Origin: Micavibrio_C sp965231165
GTDB lineage: Bacteria > Pseudomonadota > Alphaproteobacteria > Micavibrionales > Micavibrionaceae
DNA: 64,000 nt
Direction: 5' to 3'
Assembly: GCA_965231165.1 (NCBI GenBank)
Contig: OZ246421.1
Location: 62,001-126,000, forward strand
This document shows positions 17,483-27,382 of this stretch, piece by piece. The position numbers were made by a program, and so were the translations under genes. The notes beneath the pieces are model-generated. The model searched no databases, was not told where the DNA came from, and saw only the letters and a program-made list of their open reading frames with translations. Within the stretch, counting starts at the first letter, position 1. Every line of letters starts with the position of its first letter.

Positions 17483-17518
17483 AAAAGCCGCCTGATTTAA
17501 TGGTCGGGCGGCTTTTTC
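17483..17518 (+). terminator. Intrinsic terminator after flp
   Basis: GCCGCC at 17487-17492 pairs with GGCGGC at 17507-17512, extended by flanking AAAA and TTTTT. It would isolate the abundant flp transcript from the cpa genes. Confidence 0.88.
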
Positions 17519-17598
17519 TTTACCCTGAAAAAGGGTAAGCTGTGGGTAGTGTTCTTTCAGGGTGTCTCCCTGTCTTTCAAAACAATCCGTAAAAAATC

Positions 17599-18153
17599 AT
17601 GCTGTTCCTAGTGGTTTTCCTGTTTGCCGTGCTGGTGGCTGTCGGACTGGGCTTGTTGTCCGGCTGGTCTGATCTTCGCGGCATGATTATTCCGAACGCT
17701 TATCCGCTCGGGATTGTCGTGGCGTTTGCGTTCGCTTATACGGCGATGGCGCTGGGCGATAATCCGGAGCCGTTCCAGCGCTTGTCTTCTCATCTGACTG
17801 CGGGTGGGCTGGCGTTGCTGGTGACCTTTATTATGACCGTGACCAAAGTCATGGGCGGCGGTGATTCCAAGCTGGTCACAGCTTACGCGCTGTGGATGGG
17901 TATGCTCAATCTGGCATGGTATTTGTTCGTGGTGACACTGATCGGCGCAGCGCTGGCGGTGGCGGCCATCCTGATAGCCCGTCTCAAGCCGTTCAAGAAC
18001 GTGCGCGCAGGTAGCTGGGTGGCGCGGTGTCAGGCGGGCGAGTCGGTGGTGCCTTATGGAATCCCGATTGCGGCGGGCGCGGTTTATTTGTTTTTTTCGG
18101 AGCAGTATTTGTCTCTCGCGTTGCTGAAAGCGTTTCTGGTTCCTGTTGAATGA
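17599..18153 (+). CDS. cpaA: Prepilin peptidase CpaA (TadV)
   Basis: Aspartic membrane protease of family A24 that cuts the leader off Flp and the pseudopilins. It has 184 residues and about five membrane helices. The first catalytic Asp lies in GWSDLRGMIIPN near residue 27 and the second in the MGGGDSKL motif near residue 89, matching the GxGD signature. It lacks the N-terminal methyltransferase domain, as Tad-type peptidases do. It opens the cpa cluster after the flp terminator. Confidence 0.94.
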   Translation: MLFLVVFLFAVLVAVGLGLLSGWSDLRGMIIPNAYPLGIVVAFAFAYTAMALGDNPEPFQRLSSHLTAGGLALLVTFIMTVTKVMGGGDSKLVTAYALWMGMLNLAWYLFVVTLIGAALAVAAILIARLKPFKNVRAGSWVARCQAGESVVPYGIPIAAGAVYLFFSEQYLSLALLKAFLVPVE

Positions 18154-18229
18154 GCGGGCGAATGAGTTACGGGGATGCGTTTGTAATAAAAATGAGTTAT
18201 CTTGGGACAGGATATAGAAAGGGCGGATC

Positions 18230-19114
18230 ATGAATCGCAATGTACTGATCGTGATGGCTGGCGGTTTTCTGGTGGCTGTGCTGGTGGCCATGGTCGTTCA
18301 GGCCACTTTGAAAACGGACCGCAAGAAGCAGCCGGTCAAGGAAGAGGCCCGTGTCCAGATCGTGGTGGCGGCCAAGGCCTTGAAGGCCGGTGAAGTGCTG
18401 ACTGAAACAAACCTGAAATGGCAGGATTGGCCGAAGTCGGGCGTGTTCGAGGGTTTGCTGATCAAAGAAGGCAATAAAAAAATAACGGACATCGCCAGCG
18501 GCAAGGTGCGTCGTGCCATGACCATAAACGAGCCTATTACTAAATCATCACTGGTGGCGGCCAAGGCCAATTATCTGGCGGCCTCAATGGCGCCGGGGAT
18601 GCGCGCGGTGGCGATTACAGGCAGTGCTTCCAGCGCGGCGGGCGGTTTTGTGACGCCGGGTGATTATGTCGATATTATCCTGACTTATCGTCCGCGTATT
18701 ACGCTGCCGGGCGGGAATTCTGATCCGGCGACGCGCGCTTTCCTGAATAAGCATATCCAGAGTCGCGCTTCTGAAACGATCATGCAGAACGTCAAGGTTC
18801 TGGCTGTCGACCGGGCCGTGACCCGTAATGAGGAAAAGGCCGCGAAGCCGGGCAAGGTCTATACGATGGAAGTTGATACCAAGGGCGCGCAGTTGCTGGC
18901 GCTGGCCGGTTCTGTCGGTTCGCTGGAACTGGTATTGCGTGGTCTGGGTGATGACAAGGTGACGGAGAAGCCGCTGCCGGCGGCCACGGATGCCCGCATG
19001 ACCCGTCTGTATGACGATCTGCTGGAGGCGCGGGAAAATGCGCGCGGCGGCGGCGGTCAGAATGTCAGGCTTTTTAACGGAAACTCTGTTAATGAAGTGC
19101 GTGTTTCTCAATGA
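18230..19114 (+). CDS. cpaB: Flp pilus assembly protein CpaB (RcpC)
   Basis: Periplasmic protein with one N-terminal membrane anchor (residues about 5-24). A SAF-like domain follows (VVVAAKALKAGEVLTETNLKWQDWP), then the RcpC/CpaB domain with GMRAVAITGSASSAAGGFVTPGDYVDII, the stretch that defines the family. Proposed to stabilise or gate the secretin. 294 residues, normal. AAAGGGCGGA precedes the ATG, and cpaC follows after about 110 bases. Confidence 0.93.
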   Translation: MNRNVLIVMAGGFLVAVLVAMVVQATLKTDRKKQPVKEEARVQIVVAAKALKAGEVLTETNLKWQDWPKSGVFEGLLIKEGNKKITDIASGKVRRAMTINEPITKSSLVAAKANYLAASMAPGMRAVAITGSASSAAGGFVTPGDYVDIILTYRPRITLPGGNSDPATRAFLNKHIQSRASETIMQNVKVLAVDRAVTRNEEKAAKPGKVYTMEVDTKGAQLLALAGSVGSLELVLRGLGDDKVTEKPLPAATDARMTRLYDDLLEARENARGGGGQNVRLFNGNSVNEVRVSQ

Positions 19115-19227
19115 TTACGTAATATCCTTTAGGGGTATAGCGTTTTTATAAAATATGACTTAAGATTAAAGAACCTTCCCGAGATATCCCTTCCGGATAT
19201 TTCTGCAACAATCTGAGTGAATTGGAA

Positions 19228-20676
19228 ATGATGGGTTTGTCCACAAACTTATCCCGTATCCGCTGCCGGATATTGCCACGTTTTCTGACCGTGCTGTTCT
19301 GCGCGCTTTTGTGCACGCTTTTGAGCACCGTGAACGCATGGCAGAGCTTTGCCGGCAAGGCTGATCTGGTCACGGTATCGGCGGCGGCGCAGCATCAGGA
19401 CCCGACTTTGGTGCTGACCATTGGCAAGGCTGAAATCGTCAAGGTTGATGGCCCGGTGGCTGATGTGCTGGTCGCGAACCCGAGTATCGTCGATGTGCAG
19501 GCGCTGCAATCGAATCAGCTTTATATGGTAGGCGCCGCGATTGGCGACACGAACATTATCGCGCTCGATGCCGAAGGCAACGTGCTGAAACGCATGAACA
19601 TCCATGTGCGGATCGATGAGATTACGCTTCAGAACAATATCAATACATTGTTTCCTGACGAAAACGATGTGAAGGCCAAGACCGTCAACAACCAGGTGGT
19701 GCTGACGGGGCGTGTCTCGACGCCGGATGCTTCGAATAAAATTCAGGATCTGGCGGCGCGTATTACCGGCAATGCTGCCAATATCGCCAACCTGATGAAT
19801 GTGCAGGGTGATCAGCAGGTGATGCTGAAGGTCAAGATCATGGAGATGTCGCGTTCATCCCTGCGCGAGATCGGTACTGATTTTGATATCGATTATCTGG
19901 GTGGCGACACCGAGTTCCTTTTTGATGATAATGCGGGTGCTGGTCTGACGGCGACGCCGCGCGCGATTGGTGGCTTCATCTTTAATAATGGAAATTTTGC
20001 ACCGTTGCTGGGCGCTTTGCGTCTGCTGGAAGACGAAGGTCTGGCCAATATTCTGGCGGAGCCCAACCTTTCGGCGATTTCGGGTGAGCAGGCCGGGTTT
20101 CTGGCCGGTGGTGAATTCCCTGTGCCCACCAGCGTGGATGAAAACGGCAACGTTGTCGTGACGTTCCGTCAGTTCGGTGTGTCATTGAATTTCCGCCCTG
20201 TCGTACTTTCCAATGATCGTATCAGTCTGCAAATTCAGACGGAGGTGTCGTCGCTTGATAACACCAATGCCGTTACCGGTGCTGGTGGCATTATCATCCC
20301 CGGTCTGGATATTCGTCGCGCTTCGACCACGGTTGAAATGGGCAGCGGCGCCAGTTTGATGATTGCCGGTATTATGCAGTCGCAGGCCATTAAGGCGCTG
20401 CAAGGGCTGCCGGGGATTAAGGACACGCCGGTTATCGGCGACCTGATCAAGTCGCGCAGTTTTGATCGCGCGGAAACAGAGCTGGTGGTGATGGTGACGC
20501 CGTTTATGGTCAAGCCATTTGCCGATAGTGCGGGGGTTAAAAAACAGCCCGCGCCTGAAAAAAACCGGCTGTCACAGGCCTTCGCCGATAATATTCGCCG
20601 TACCTATGCCAACAAACGCAAGCTGCCGGAAGAGCTGATGAATAACGATCAGGCTTTTGGCTACCTGATGCCGTAA
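19228..20676 (+). CDS. cpaC: Outer-membrane secretin CpaC (RcpA)
   Basis: The outer-membrane channel of the Tad pilus. After a signal peptide (LTVLFCALLCTLLSTVNAW) comes the pilus N-domain (about residues 60-130, with LTIGKAEIVKVDGPVADVLVANPSIVDV), a BON-like part (residues about 140-190) and the secretin domain (about 240-430), which contains ALRLLEDEGLANILAEPNL and the VGS-like stretch GGEFPVP. Alternative in-frame starts are TTG 19222 and ATG 19231. Its stop overlaps an ATG of the cpaD frame (TAATG). Confidence 0.94.
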   Translation: MMGLSTNLSRIRCRILPRFLTVLFCALLCTLLSTVNAWQSFAGKADLVTVSAAAQHQDPTLVLTIGKAEIVKVDGPVADVLVANPSIVDVQALQSNQLYMVGAAIGDTNIIALDAEGNVLKRMNIHVRIDEITLQNNINTLFPDENDVKAKTVNNQVVLTGRVSTPDASNKIQDLAARITGNAANIANLMNVQGDQQVMLKVKIMEMSRSSLREIGTDFDIDYLGGDTEFLFDDNAGAGLTATPRAIGGFIFNNGNFAPLLGALRLLEDEGLANILAEPNLSAISGEQAGFLAGGEFPVPTSVDENGNVVVTFRQFGVSLNFRPVVLSNDRISLQIQTEVSSLDNTNAVTGAGGIIIPGLDIRRASTTVEMGSGASLMIAGIMQSQAIKALQGLPGIKDTPVIGDLIKSRSFDRAETELVVMVTPFMVKPFADSAGVKKQPAPEKNRLSQAFADNIRRTYANKRKLPEELMNNDQAFGYLMP

Positions 20677-20696
20677 TGATTGTTCCGAGGATTTGT

Positions 20697-21371
20697 ATGA
20701 CAAGCCGCACGATTGCTATTTCAAGTTCCGCACTGCGTCAGGGGTTGCTGGCGCTGACGGCGATCAGCGCCCTGTCTTTGGGGGCATGCAGTACGATTGA
20801 TATGCCTTCGCACATGACGGCCAACCGCATTCAGTTGGTTACGGAAAATCATGCGCAGACTTATAAGGTAGCGGACCTGACACCGGCACATTTCGACGAG
20901 ATGGCCGACCATTACAGCCGTTACGGTTCCGGTCAGGCTGAAATCATTGTGGGTTATGATCCGCGCTCGAAAAAGAATACGGCGATGATGGCAACCGACC
21001 GTTTGCACCGTATCTCTGATGAATTGTCAAAACGAGGGGTCGAAAATATAAAGAGCAGCATTCAGGCGTTTGAAGACAGCGGCGACCAATCGGAGATGAT
21101 TATTGGTTATACCAGCGTCACGGCGCAGCCCCCCGAAGATTGCACGATGATGCAGGGTTATGACGTCAGCCGGGCGGACATTGACCATGATTATGAAATG
21201 GGATGCTCGGTAGAGAGCCTTATAGCCCGGCAAGTGGCCCATCCGGCGGATTTGGCGGGGCGCGCGCCTGATACGGATGCTGATGGGCGCCGTACAGGGA
21301 TTGCGGTTGAGCCTTACCGTAGTGGCACACTTCCGGCGCTCTCCGGCGGCTATAGCTCAACTGGCAATTAA
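20697..21371 (+). CDS. cpaD: Pilus assembly lipoprotein CpaD
   Basis: A lipoprotein thought to act as pilotin or partner of the CpaC secretin. The signal peptide ends in LSLGAC. The body matches the CpaD family: YSRYGSGQAEIIVGYDPRSKKN and the later DCTMMQGYDVSRADIDHDYEMGC. 224 residues. The ATG at 20697 is chosen over ATG 20676 because CCGAGG lies just before it and a clean signal peptide results. The last four bases of its frame form a CtrA-like pair with the wrong spacing, which I do not count. Confidence 0.88.
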   Translation: MTSRTIAISSSALRQGLLALTAISALSLGACSTIDMPSHMTANRIQLVTENHAQTYKVADLTPAHFDEMADHYSRYGSGQAEIIVGYDPRSKKNTAMMATDRLHRISDELSKRGVENIKSSIQAFEDSGDQSEMIIGYTSVTAQPPEDCTMMQGYDVSRADIDHDYEMGCSVESLIARQVAHPADLAGRAPDTDADGRRTGIAVEPYRSGTLPALSGGYSSTGN

Positions 21372-21496
21372 AATCCGTTAAAGTCTAAGCAATCCAATGG
21401 AATAGTAAGTAATTAGTAAGGTTTTCGCGCAATTATTGAGAAGACTGGAATTGCGAGTCGCGTAAACATAATTTTATTCCCCTGCTTAGGCCAATC

Positions 21497-22744
21497 ATGA
21501 GTGAAAACGACACATCCCATACTTCGGTATTATTGCCCAGTGCGCGCGTGACATTGTTCACACGCGATGCTGATACACGTGCCGCTTTCGAAGTGATTGC
21601 CAAAGACTGGCGGTTTGCACGCGTGACGCTGGATGTGACCGAAGGCGATGTGAACACAGCGGTTGAAACCTATACAAGCTATGCCTCGCCCGATCTGGTG
21701 ATTATTCAGACCGAAGAAATCGCCGATGGTTTCACTGACAAGATCGAGGCGCTGGGCGGTGCCTGCAGCGAGAGCACGGCAGCGATTATTATCGGCCCGG
21801 TCAATGATGTGAATTTATATCGCCGCCTTGTGGGTATGGGCGTCAGCGATTATCTGGTCAAACCAATTAAAACAGATTTACTCAGTAATGATATCGCGGC
21901 CACGCTTTTAAAGAAAATTGGCGCGACCGGCAGCCGTTTGATCGCCGTGATGGGCGGCAAGGGCGGTGTCGGCGTGAGCGTGATAGCGCAGACATTGGCG
22001 TGTGCGACATCTGACCTAATGGGACAGAAAACATTTCTACTGGATGCGGCGGGCGGCTGGTCAACGTTAAGCGTAGGGCTGGCGTTCGAGCCATCGACAA
22101 CACTGGCGGAAGCTTCCCGCGCGGCAGTGGATAATAATCAGGACGCGCTGACACGCATGATCCACCAAGCTGGCGACAAGTTATTCGTTCTCAGCAGCGG
22201 CGGCGATGTGATGCTGGAAGATAACGTCGTGCCGCAAAATTACGAAATATTGCTCGATTACCTGATGGGGATTTATCCGGTGGTGATCGTTGATTTGTCG
22301 CAGTCCCCCGGTGCTTTGCGCCGCGTGGTCTTGACCAAAGCAAACCGGATTATCCTGCTGACGGCGCCGACATTGCCGTCTGTACGGGCGACCAGAACGC
22401 TGATGAAGGAAATCAAGGATTTGCGCGGCGGATCGTCCGATGCTGCCGAGATCGTCGTGAATATGCAAGGTTATGCCGCCAAGAACGAAGTTTCGAAATC
22501 ACAGATCGAGCAGGGGCTTGATCACCGGATTTCCGCGATGGTGCCGTTTGATGCCGAATTGTTTACCCGAACGGAAAGCCAAGGCAAGAAACTGCATGAG
22601 GACAAAGAGGGATCGCTGATTGTTGATCGTTTGCTGAAGCTTGTGAAAGGCGTTCTTTCCGATAGCGGCGGTGACGACAAACCTGATGAAGAGAAGAAGA
22701 GCGGCATTGGCGGACTTTTTACCAAGCTGAAGGCAAAGGGTTGA
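21497..22744 (+). CDS. cpaE: Pilus localisation ATPase CpaE (TadZ)
   Basis: MinD/ParA-type protein that positions the Tad machine at the pole. Residues about 10-135 form a response-regulator-like domain without the full phosphorylation pocket. The ATPase part begins with MGGKGGVGVSVIAQTL: the first Lys of the deviant Walker A is present, while the second Lys is Val, a deviation also seen in other CpaE proteins. DLSQSPGALRRVVL provides a switch-like Asp. 415 residues. It starts after a 125-base gap from cpaD and is followed by cpaF. Confidence 0.92.
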   Translation: MSENDTSHTSVLLPSARVTLFTRDADTRAAFEVIAKDWRFARVTLDVTEGDVNTAVETYTSYASPDLVIIQTEEIADGFTDKIEALGGACSESTAAIIIGPVNDVNLYRRLVGMGVSDYLVKPIKTDLLSNDIAATLLKKIGATGSRLIAVMGGKGGVGVSVIAQTLACATSDLMGQKTFLLDAAGGWSTLSVGLAFEPSTTLAEASRAAVDNNQDALTRMIHQAGDKLFVLSSGGDVMLEDNVVPQNYEILLDYLMGIYPVVIVDLSQSPGALRRVVLTKANRIILLTAPTLPSVRATRTLMKEIKDLRGGSSDAAEIVVNMQGYAAKNEVSKSQIEQGLDHRISAMVPFDAELFTRTESQGKKLHEDKEGSLIVDRLLKLVKGVLSDSGGDDKPDEEKKSGIGGLFTKLKAKG

Positions 22745-22776
22745 TTTTCATGAAAATGGCGAACAGGTAATTTTCA

Positions 22777-24396
22777 ATGTTTGGCAAGAAGACAGAAGCG
22801 GACGTTCCTGCAAAACCGGTTGCGAAACCGGCGGCACCTGCTGTGTCTTCTGCACCAGCGGTGCCCAAACCCGCCGTGCCTTCTGCGAAACCGGCAGCGC
22901 CATCGTCAGTGGATGCGGCACCTGCCGCGCCGGCCCCTGAAAATAAGATCAGCAATGAGCAAATGGCGCAGTTGCGCGCTTTGTCGGCGGAGGGCGGTGG
23001 TGCGAGCAGCAAGGCCGAGCCACGGCCTGAACCGAAAAAGCCCATGGTTGATGATCTGCTGAGTATGCCTGCTGCGGAGCATGTCGCTGATAAGGCCTCC
23101 GCCAGCGAGAGCATGACGTCACTGCGTTTGCAACGTGCCCGCAACCGCATCTGGATAGATTTGCGCGATGGTATTGATTTGAAGGCGCTGGCGCGGATGG
23201 ATTCCAAGGCCGCGCGTGAAGAAGTATCGTCGGCGGTGCAAGAGATTGCGCGTTTCCGCAATCTGGACGTGACACCGACTGAGCTTGAGCAGATATGCAA
23301 GGAATGCGGCGATGACATGCTGGGTTACGGTCCGCTGGAATCGTTACTGGAGCGGGATGATATCGCCGATATTATGATCAACGGTCCGGATACCACCTAT
23401 ATCGAGGTGAGCGGTAAAATTCAGCGCACGGAGATTCATTTCCGCGACAACCAGCATTTGACGACGATTTGTCAGCGTATCGTGGGTGCGATTGGCCGAC
23501 GGGTCGATGAATCGTCACCGATATGCGATGCGCGTCTGCCTGACGGTTCCCGCGTGAACGTGATTATTCCGCCGCTGGCGGTGGATGGCGCATGCATGAC
23601 CATCCGTAAATTCAAGAAAGACAAGCTGACGCTCGAAAAGCTGATGGAATATAACGCCATGACGCCGAGCTGCGCCAAGCTGATTATGGCGGTTGGCCGT
23701 TGCCGCGTGAATGTTCTGGTTTCAGGTGGTACGGGTTCCGGTAAAACCACGATGCTGAACTGTCTGACGCGTTATATTGAACAAGGTGAGCGCATCATTA
23801 CCTGTGAAGACGCCTGCGAACTGCAATTGCAGCAGCCGCACGTGGTCCGCCTGGAAACACGTCCACCGAACCTTGAGGGTGCTGGTGAAGTTACCATGCG
23901 CGATCTGGTCAAGAACTGTCTGCGTATGCGTCCTGAACGTATCATCGTGGGCGAGGTGCGTGGTCCTGAGGCATTTGACTTGTTGCAGGCGATGAACACG
24001 GGTCACGATGGATCAATGGGAACGGTGCACGCCAACAACCCGCGCGAGGCATTATCGCGTATGGAGAACATGATTGCCATGGGTGGTCTTAACCTGCCGT
24101 CGTCGGCGGTGCGCGAGCAGATCGCCAGTGCTGTTAATGTGATTATTCAGGTGCAGCGTTTGCGCGATGGTTCGCGTAAAGTCACGCACGTGACGGAAAT
24201 TACCGGTATGGAAGGCGATATCGTCACCATGCAGGATCTTTTTGTGCTGGACGTACAGGGCGAAGATGAAAACGGCAAGCTGATCTGTACGCAAAAATCA
24301 ACGGGCCTGCGTCCGAAATTCTGGGACAAGGCGCGTCAGTATGGCGTCGAGCAACTGGTGATGGATGCTATGGCCGAGGCATTTGACGCAACATGA
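22777..24396 (+). CDS. cpaF: Pilus motor ATPase CpaF (TadA)
   Basis: Secretion ATPase that powers pilus extension and, in Tad systems, retraction as well. The N-terminal 95 residues are a low-complexity Ala/Pro/Lys linker. The ATPase part contains GYGPLESLLERDDIADIMING, a Walker A GGTGSGKTTMLNCL near residue 317, and GEVRGPEAFDLLQAMNTGHDGSMGTVHANNP with Walker B Glu and His box. 539 residues. The stop overlaps the start of tadB by four bases (ATGA), so the two are translationally coupled. Confidence 0.96.
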   Translation: MFGKKTEADVPAKPVAKPAAPAVSSAPAVPKPAVPSAKPAAPSSVDAAPAAPAPENKISNEQMAQLRALSAEGGGASSKAEPRPEPKKPMVDDLLSMPAAEHVADKASASESMTSLRLQRARNRIWIDLRDGIDLKALARMDSKAAREEVSSAVQEIARFRNLDVTPTELEQICKECGDDMLGYGPLESLLERDDIADIMINGPDTTYIEVSGKIQRTEIHFRDNQHLTTICQRIVGAIGRRVDESSPICDARLPDGSRVNVIIPPLAVDGACMTIRKFKKDKLTLEKLMEYNAMTPSCAKLIMAVGRCRVNVLVSGGTGSGKTTMLNCLTRYIEQGERIITCEDACELQLQQPHVVRLETRPPNLEGAGEVTMRDLVKNCLRMRPERIIVGEVRGPEAFDLLQAMNTGHDGSMGTVHANNPREALSRMENMIAMGGLNLPSSAVREQIASAVNVIIQVQRLRDGSRKVTHVTEITGMEGDIVTMQDLFVLDVQGEDENGKLICTQKSTGLRPKFWDKARQYGVEQLVMDAMAEAFDAT

Positions 24397-25361
24397 ACAT
24401 GACGTTTCTCATAATTTTCGTCGTTGCGTTCGCGGTGGTTGTCGGTTTTTCCCTGTTGACCATGAAGCAGCTGGAAAAAGTGCGTAATAAACGCACGTTG
24501 TCGATTATCCGCGGTCAGGCGATTGAAGAGACGCATGGGAAGAACGACAAAGATTCGCAGAATAAACGCCGTGCGGAAATCGCCAGAAAGCTGAAACAGG
24601 GCAACGATCCCGACCGTAAGGAAACGATCGCCATCAAGTTGAAGCAGGCGGGCATGAACATGACGCCTGCCCGGTTCTGGATATTCTCAGTGGTTTCGAT
24701 GCTGATTGGGCTGGGGATCGCCATTACGGCCAAGTTAAATCCTGTGGCGATTGTGCTGATCGGCATTACGTGCCTGCTGGGTTTGCCGCGCTATATCCTG
24801 CGCTGGAAAATCCGCCGCCGTCAGAAAAAATTTCTGGGTGATTTTGCTGACGCGCTGGAAGCCATGGTGCGTCTGCTGAAAGCGGGTATGCCGGTGACCG
24901 AAGCCATTCATATGGCGGGTAAGGAATTCGACGGCCCGATGGGCGAGGAAATGCTGTTGATGTATGAATCGCAGCGCGTGGGCATGTCATTACCGGAGGC
25001 CGCTACGGCGGCGGCGCGCCGTATGCCGATTACGGAGATGAGGCTGTTTGCCACCGGTATGACGATACAGCAGCAAACGGGTGCCAGTCTTTCCGAGGTA
25101 TTGATGAATTTGGCCGGGGTTATTCGCGCGCGTTACAAGTTACGGCGAAAAATTCAGGCACTGTCTTCGGAAGCCAAAGCGTCGGCGATGATTATTGGCG
25201 CGTTGCCGTTTCTGGTCGGGACGGGCATGTATTTTTTGAATCCTGAATACGCGATGCTGTTGTTTACCACGCCCACCGGAAAATTCTGGATGACGGCCAG
25301 TGTGGTCTGGATGGGGATAGGTATTCTCATCATGAAGGCGATGATCAATTTCAAAATTTGA
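24393..25361 (+). CDS. tadB: Tad platform protein TadB
   Basis: Inner-membrane platform protein of the T2SSF family, which CpaF acts on. A first membrane helix lies at residues 2-23, two more at about 90-130, and one or two at the C-terminus. The conserved F-domain segment FADALEAMVRLLKAGMPVTEAI is at about residues 150-172, with GASLSEVLMNLAGVIRARYKLRRKI downstream. 322 residues. It overlaps cpaF and is followed after 11 bases by its paralogue tadC. Confidence 0.94.
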   Translation: MNMTFLIIFVVAFAVVVGFSLLTMKQLEKVRNKRTLSIIRGQAIEETHGKNDKDSQNKRRAEIARKLKQGNDPDRKETIAIKLKQAGMNMTPARFWIFSVVSMLIGLGIAITAKLNPVAIVLIGITCLLGLPRYILRWKIRRRQKKFLGDFADALEAMVRLLKAGMPVTEAIHMAGKEFDGPMGEEMLLMYESQRVGMSLPEAATAAARRMPITEMRLFATGMTIQQQTGASLSEVLMNLAGVIRARYKLRRKIQALSSEAKASAMIIGALPFLVGTGMYFLNPEYAMLLFTTPTGKFWMTASVVWMGIGILIMKAMINFKI

Positions 25362-25372
25362 ACGGATGAAAA

Positions 25373-26329
25373 ATGTTCGGTGAAGACGGTATCAGCAATG
25401 AGACGATTGTCATCGTGATTAGCGCGATTACGGCGATGCTGTCTTTCGTGGCGTTTGCATTGCCCATGCTGAACCGTAATGAAAAGAAGGAACATTTTCA
25501 GTCGGTGATCGAGCGCCGCCGCAAAGACCTGTTTGCACAAACCAAGGCAGAGATTGCACAAAAAGGCGTAAAAAAACTTTCAGCCAGTGAATCGGTTGCT
25601 GCCACTTATAAGGTCCAGCAGCTTATGGGTGAATTGGGTGAAAAGGTACGCAGCCAGATGCTGATGGCGGGTATCCGCTCGCCGACAGCGCCGATGAAAT
25701 ATATGGTGGCGCGCATTGTCCTGCCCTTTCTTGGGATGGGGATAGCGATGCTGTTTATTTCATCAATGAAGGAGCCGCCGGGACAGATATCGACATTGCT
25801 AATCCTGGTGGTGGCTGTGCTGGCAGGCTATTTTTTGCCACGCGTATTGCTGAAAAACCAGATCACGAAAAGATCGCAGGAGATCAATCTGGCATTTTCG
25901 GACGCCCTTGATCTGATGTTGATTTGTGTGCAGGGCGGTATCGGCCTTGAACAAACCGTGCAGCGTATTGCCGGAGAGATTTCGGAACAATCGCCGGTGC
26001 TGGCGGAAGAGTTGGGGATTTTGAGCGCCGAGATGGCGATGCTGAATGATCGTCGTGCGGCGTTGCAGGATTTTGCGCGGCGCGTGGGTAGTGGTGCGGC
26101 CCGTAACTTTGCCACAGCGCTGATTCAGGCAGAGCAATATGGTACGTCGGTGTCGCAGGCGATGCGCGTGATTTCAATGGATTTACGTGAAGAGCGTATG
26201 GCCAAGGCCGAACAGAAAGCGGCATCGCTGCCGCCTAAGCTGACAGTGCCGATGATTGCTTTCTTCCTGCCGGTGCTGTTCGTCATTATTCTTGTGCCGA
26301 CGATTATTAAAGCCACAGGTAAAGGCTAA
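25373..26329 (+). CDS. tadC: Tad platform protein TadC
   Basis: Second T2SSF-family platform protein, 318 residues. It has an N-terminal helix (residues about 10-30), a central hairpin around residues 120-165 and a C-terminal helix (about 290-312). FSDALDLMLICVQGGIGLEQTVQRI is the diagnostic F-domain motif. TadB and TadC are thought to form a mixed ring in the inner membrane. It is the last plus-strand gene of the locus and meets the TadD-like gene tail to tail with only 12 bases between. Confidence 0.94.
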   Translation: MFGEDGISNETIVIVISAITAMLSFVAFALPMLNRNEKKEHFQSVIERRRKDLFAQTKAEIAQKGVKKLSASESVAATYKVQQLMGELGEKVRSQMLMAGIRSPTAPMKYMVARIVLPFLGMGIAMLFISSMKEPPGQISTLLILVVAVLAGYFLPRVLLKNQITKRSQEINLAFSDALDLMLICVQGGIGLEQTVQRIAGEISEQSPVLAEELGILSAEMAMLNDRRAALQDFARRVGSGAARNFATALIQAEQYGTSVSQAMRVISMDLREERMAKAEQKAASLPPKLTVPMIAFFLPVLFVIILVPTIIKATGKG

Positions 26330-26341
26330 ATAGAAAAAATA

Positions 26342-27349
26342 TTATTCGTTCAGGCCACGCGGTTTGGCCATCGCGGGCGGGGCTGCATGTTTGTCATCGG
26401 TGGACACTTCAGTGACAACGGCCTTATCGCTGCCATTCAGGTCTTCGACGACAATGCCGCCTGATTTTTTCTGCGCGGGCGCGGGTGCAGATTCTGCGGT
26501 GATGGCTTTATTTTTCGCTTCCGGTTTAGCTTTTACTTCCGTTTTGGCTTCCGGTTTTACAACGGGTTTTGCATCAGCAGGGGTATCGGCAGACTTCTTT
26601 TTGGCGGCGCTCTGGTCGGCTTTGGTTTGGGAATAGGGCACTGTATTGGTGCCGGGCTGTACCTGCAGCGCCTGCACAATGCGCAGGTTGCGTTCTATCT
26701 CCATTTTGTTGGGGGACAGAGCGGCGGCGCGGCGCAGTGTGCTGATGGATTCATCGAGGAATCCCTGTGCGGCGAGGTTAAGCCCTAGATTGTTCAGTAC
26801 CGGCGAGGGGTCACCCGACCAGTTGTCGAGTGCCTTGCGGAACGCGACTTCGGCTTGTTTGCTGAAGCCTTGGGCATCCAGCGCGATCCCTAGAATATGG
26901 TAGGCTTGCGCGGAATTGGCGTCCTGCATGATGGCGGCGCGGGCGTTCTTCTCGGCGATTTCGTAATTACCCATGGAAGCCTGTACAGCGGCGTATTCGG
27001 TAATAACGGCGGTCGTCTTTGTTTTCGGGTTTTCAATCAGCGGGTTCAACACCATAGCGGCGCGCGTCATGCGGCCATTATCGCGCAGCGCACGGGCGTA
27101 GCGCACGGCCAGATCGGGGTTGGTGCTGTCTTGTTTATACAGCCGTTCAATCGAGGCCAGAGACTCAGGCGCGCTTACTGTGCTGCCTTCGGAAGCGGCG
27201 CGTTGTAACGCGGCATCAATGGGGTCTTTGTTGGCGTTCACAGATCCCGCACCGGTGGAGCCTGTCGTCTGACAGGCGGCCAGCATCAAGGCGGTGCTGA
27301 CCATCAGTGTGTTGAGAAGCAAGCGTACGGGTGTCATTGTCTTGAGCAT
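26342..27349 (-). CDS. tadD: TadD-like TPR lipoprotein
   Basis: A lipoprotein of 335 residues: LMLAAC with Cys26. Residues about 45-210 hold four to five TPR units (LAVRYARALRDNGRMTRAAMVL and AYHILGIALDAQGFSKQAEVAF are clear). The C-terminal 100 residues are a Lys/Ala/Pro-rich low-complexity tail. TadD lipoproteins are needed for Tad pilus assembly, probably as a scaffold near the secretin. The gene is convergent with tadC, yet clearly belongs to the same system by content and place. Confidence 0.85.
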   Translation of the reverse strand: MLKTMTPVRLLLNTLMVSTALMLAACQTTGSTGAGSVNANKDPIDAALQRAASEGSTVSAPESLASIERLYKQDSTNPDLAVRYARALRDNGRMTRAAMVLNPLIENPKTKTTAVITEYAAVQASMGNYEIAEKNARAAIMQDANSAQAYHILGIALDAQGFSKQAEVAFRKALDNWSGDPSPVLNNLGLNLAAQGFLDESISTLRRAAALSPNKMEIERNLRIVQALQVQPGTNTVPYSQTKADQSAAKKKSADTPADAKPVVKPEAKTEVKAKPEAKNKAITAESAPAPAQKKSGGIVVEDLNGSDKAVVTEVSTDDKHAAPPAMAKPRGLNE

Positions 27350-27382
27350 GATATATGTTTCACTGATGGGTGGTAAAAGGGA

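Noticed and set aside
21368..21381. A second CtrA-like pair before cpaE
   Set aside because: The two TTAA halves are six bases apart rather than seven, and the first lies on the cpaD stop codon.
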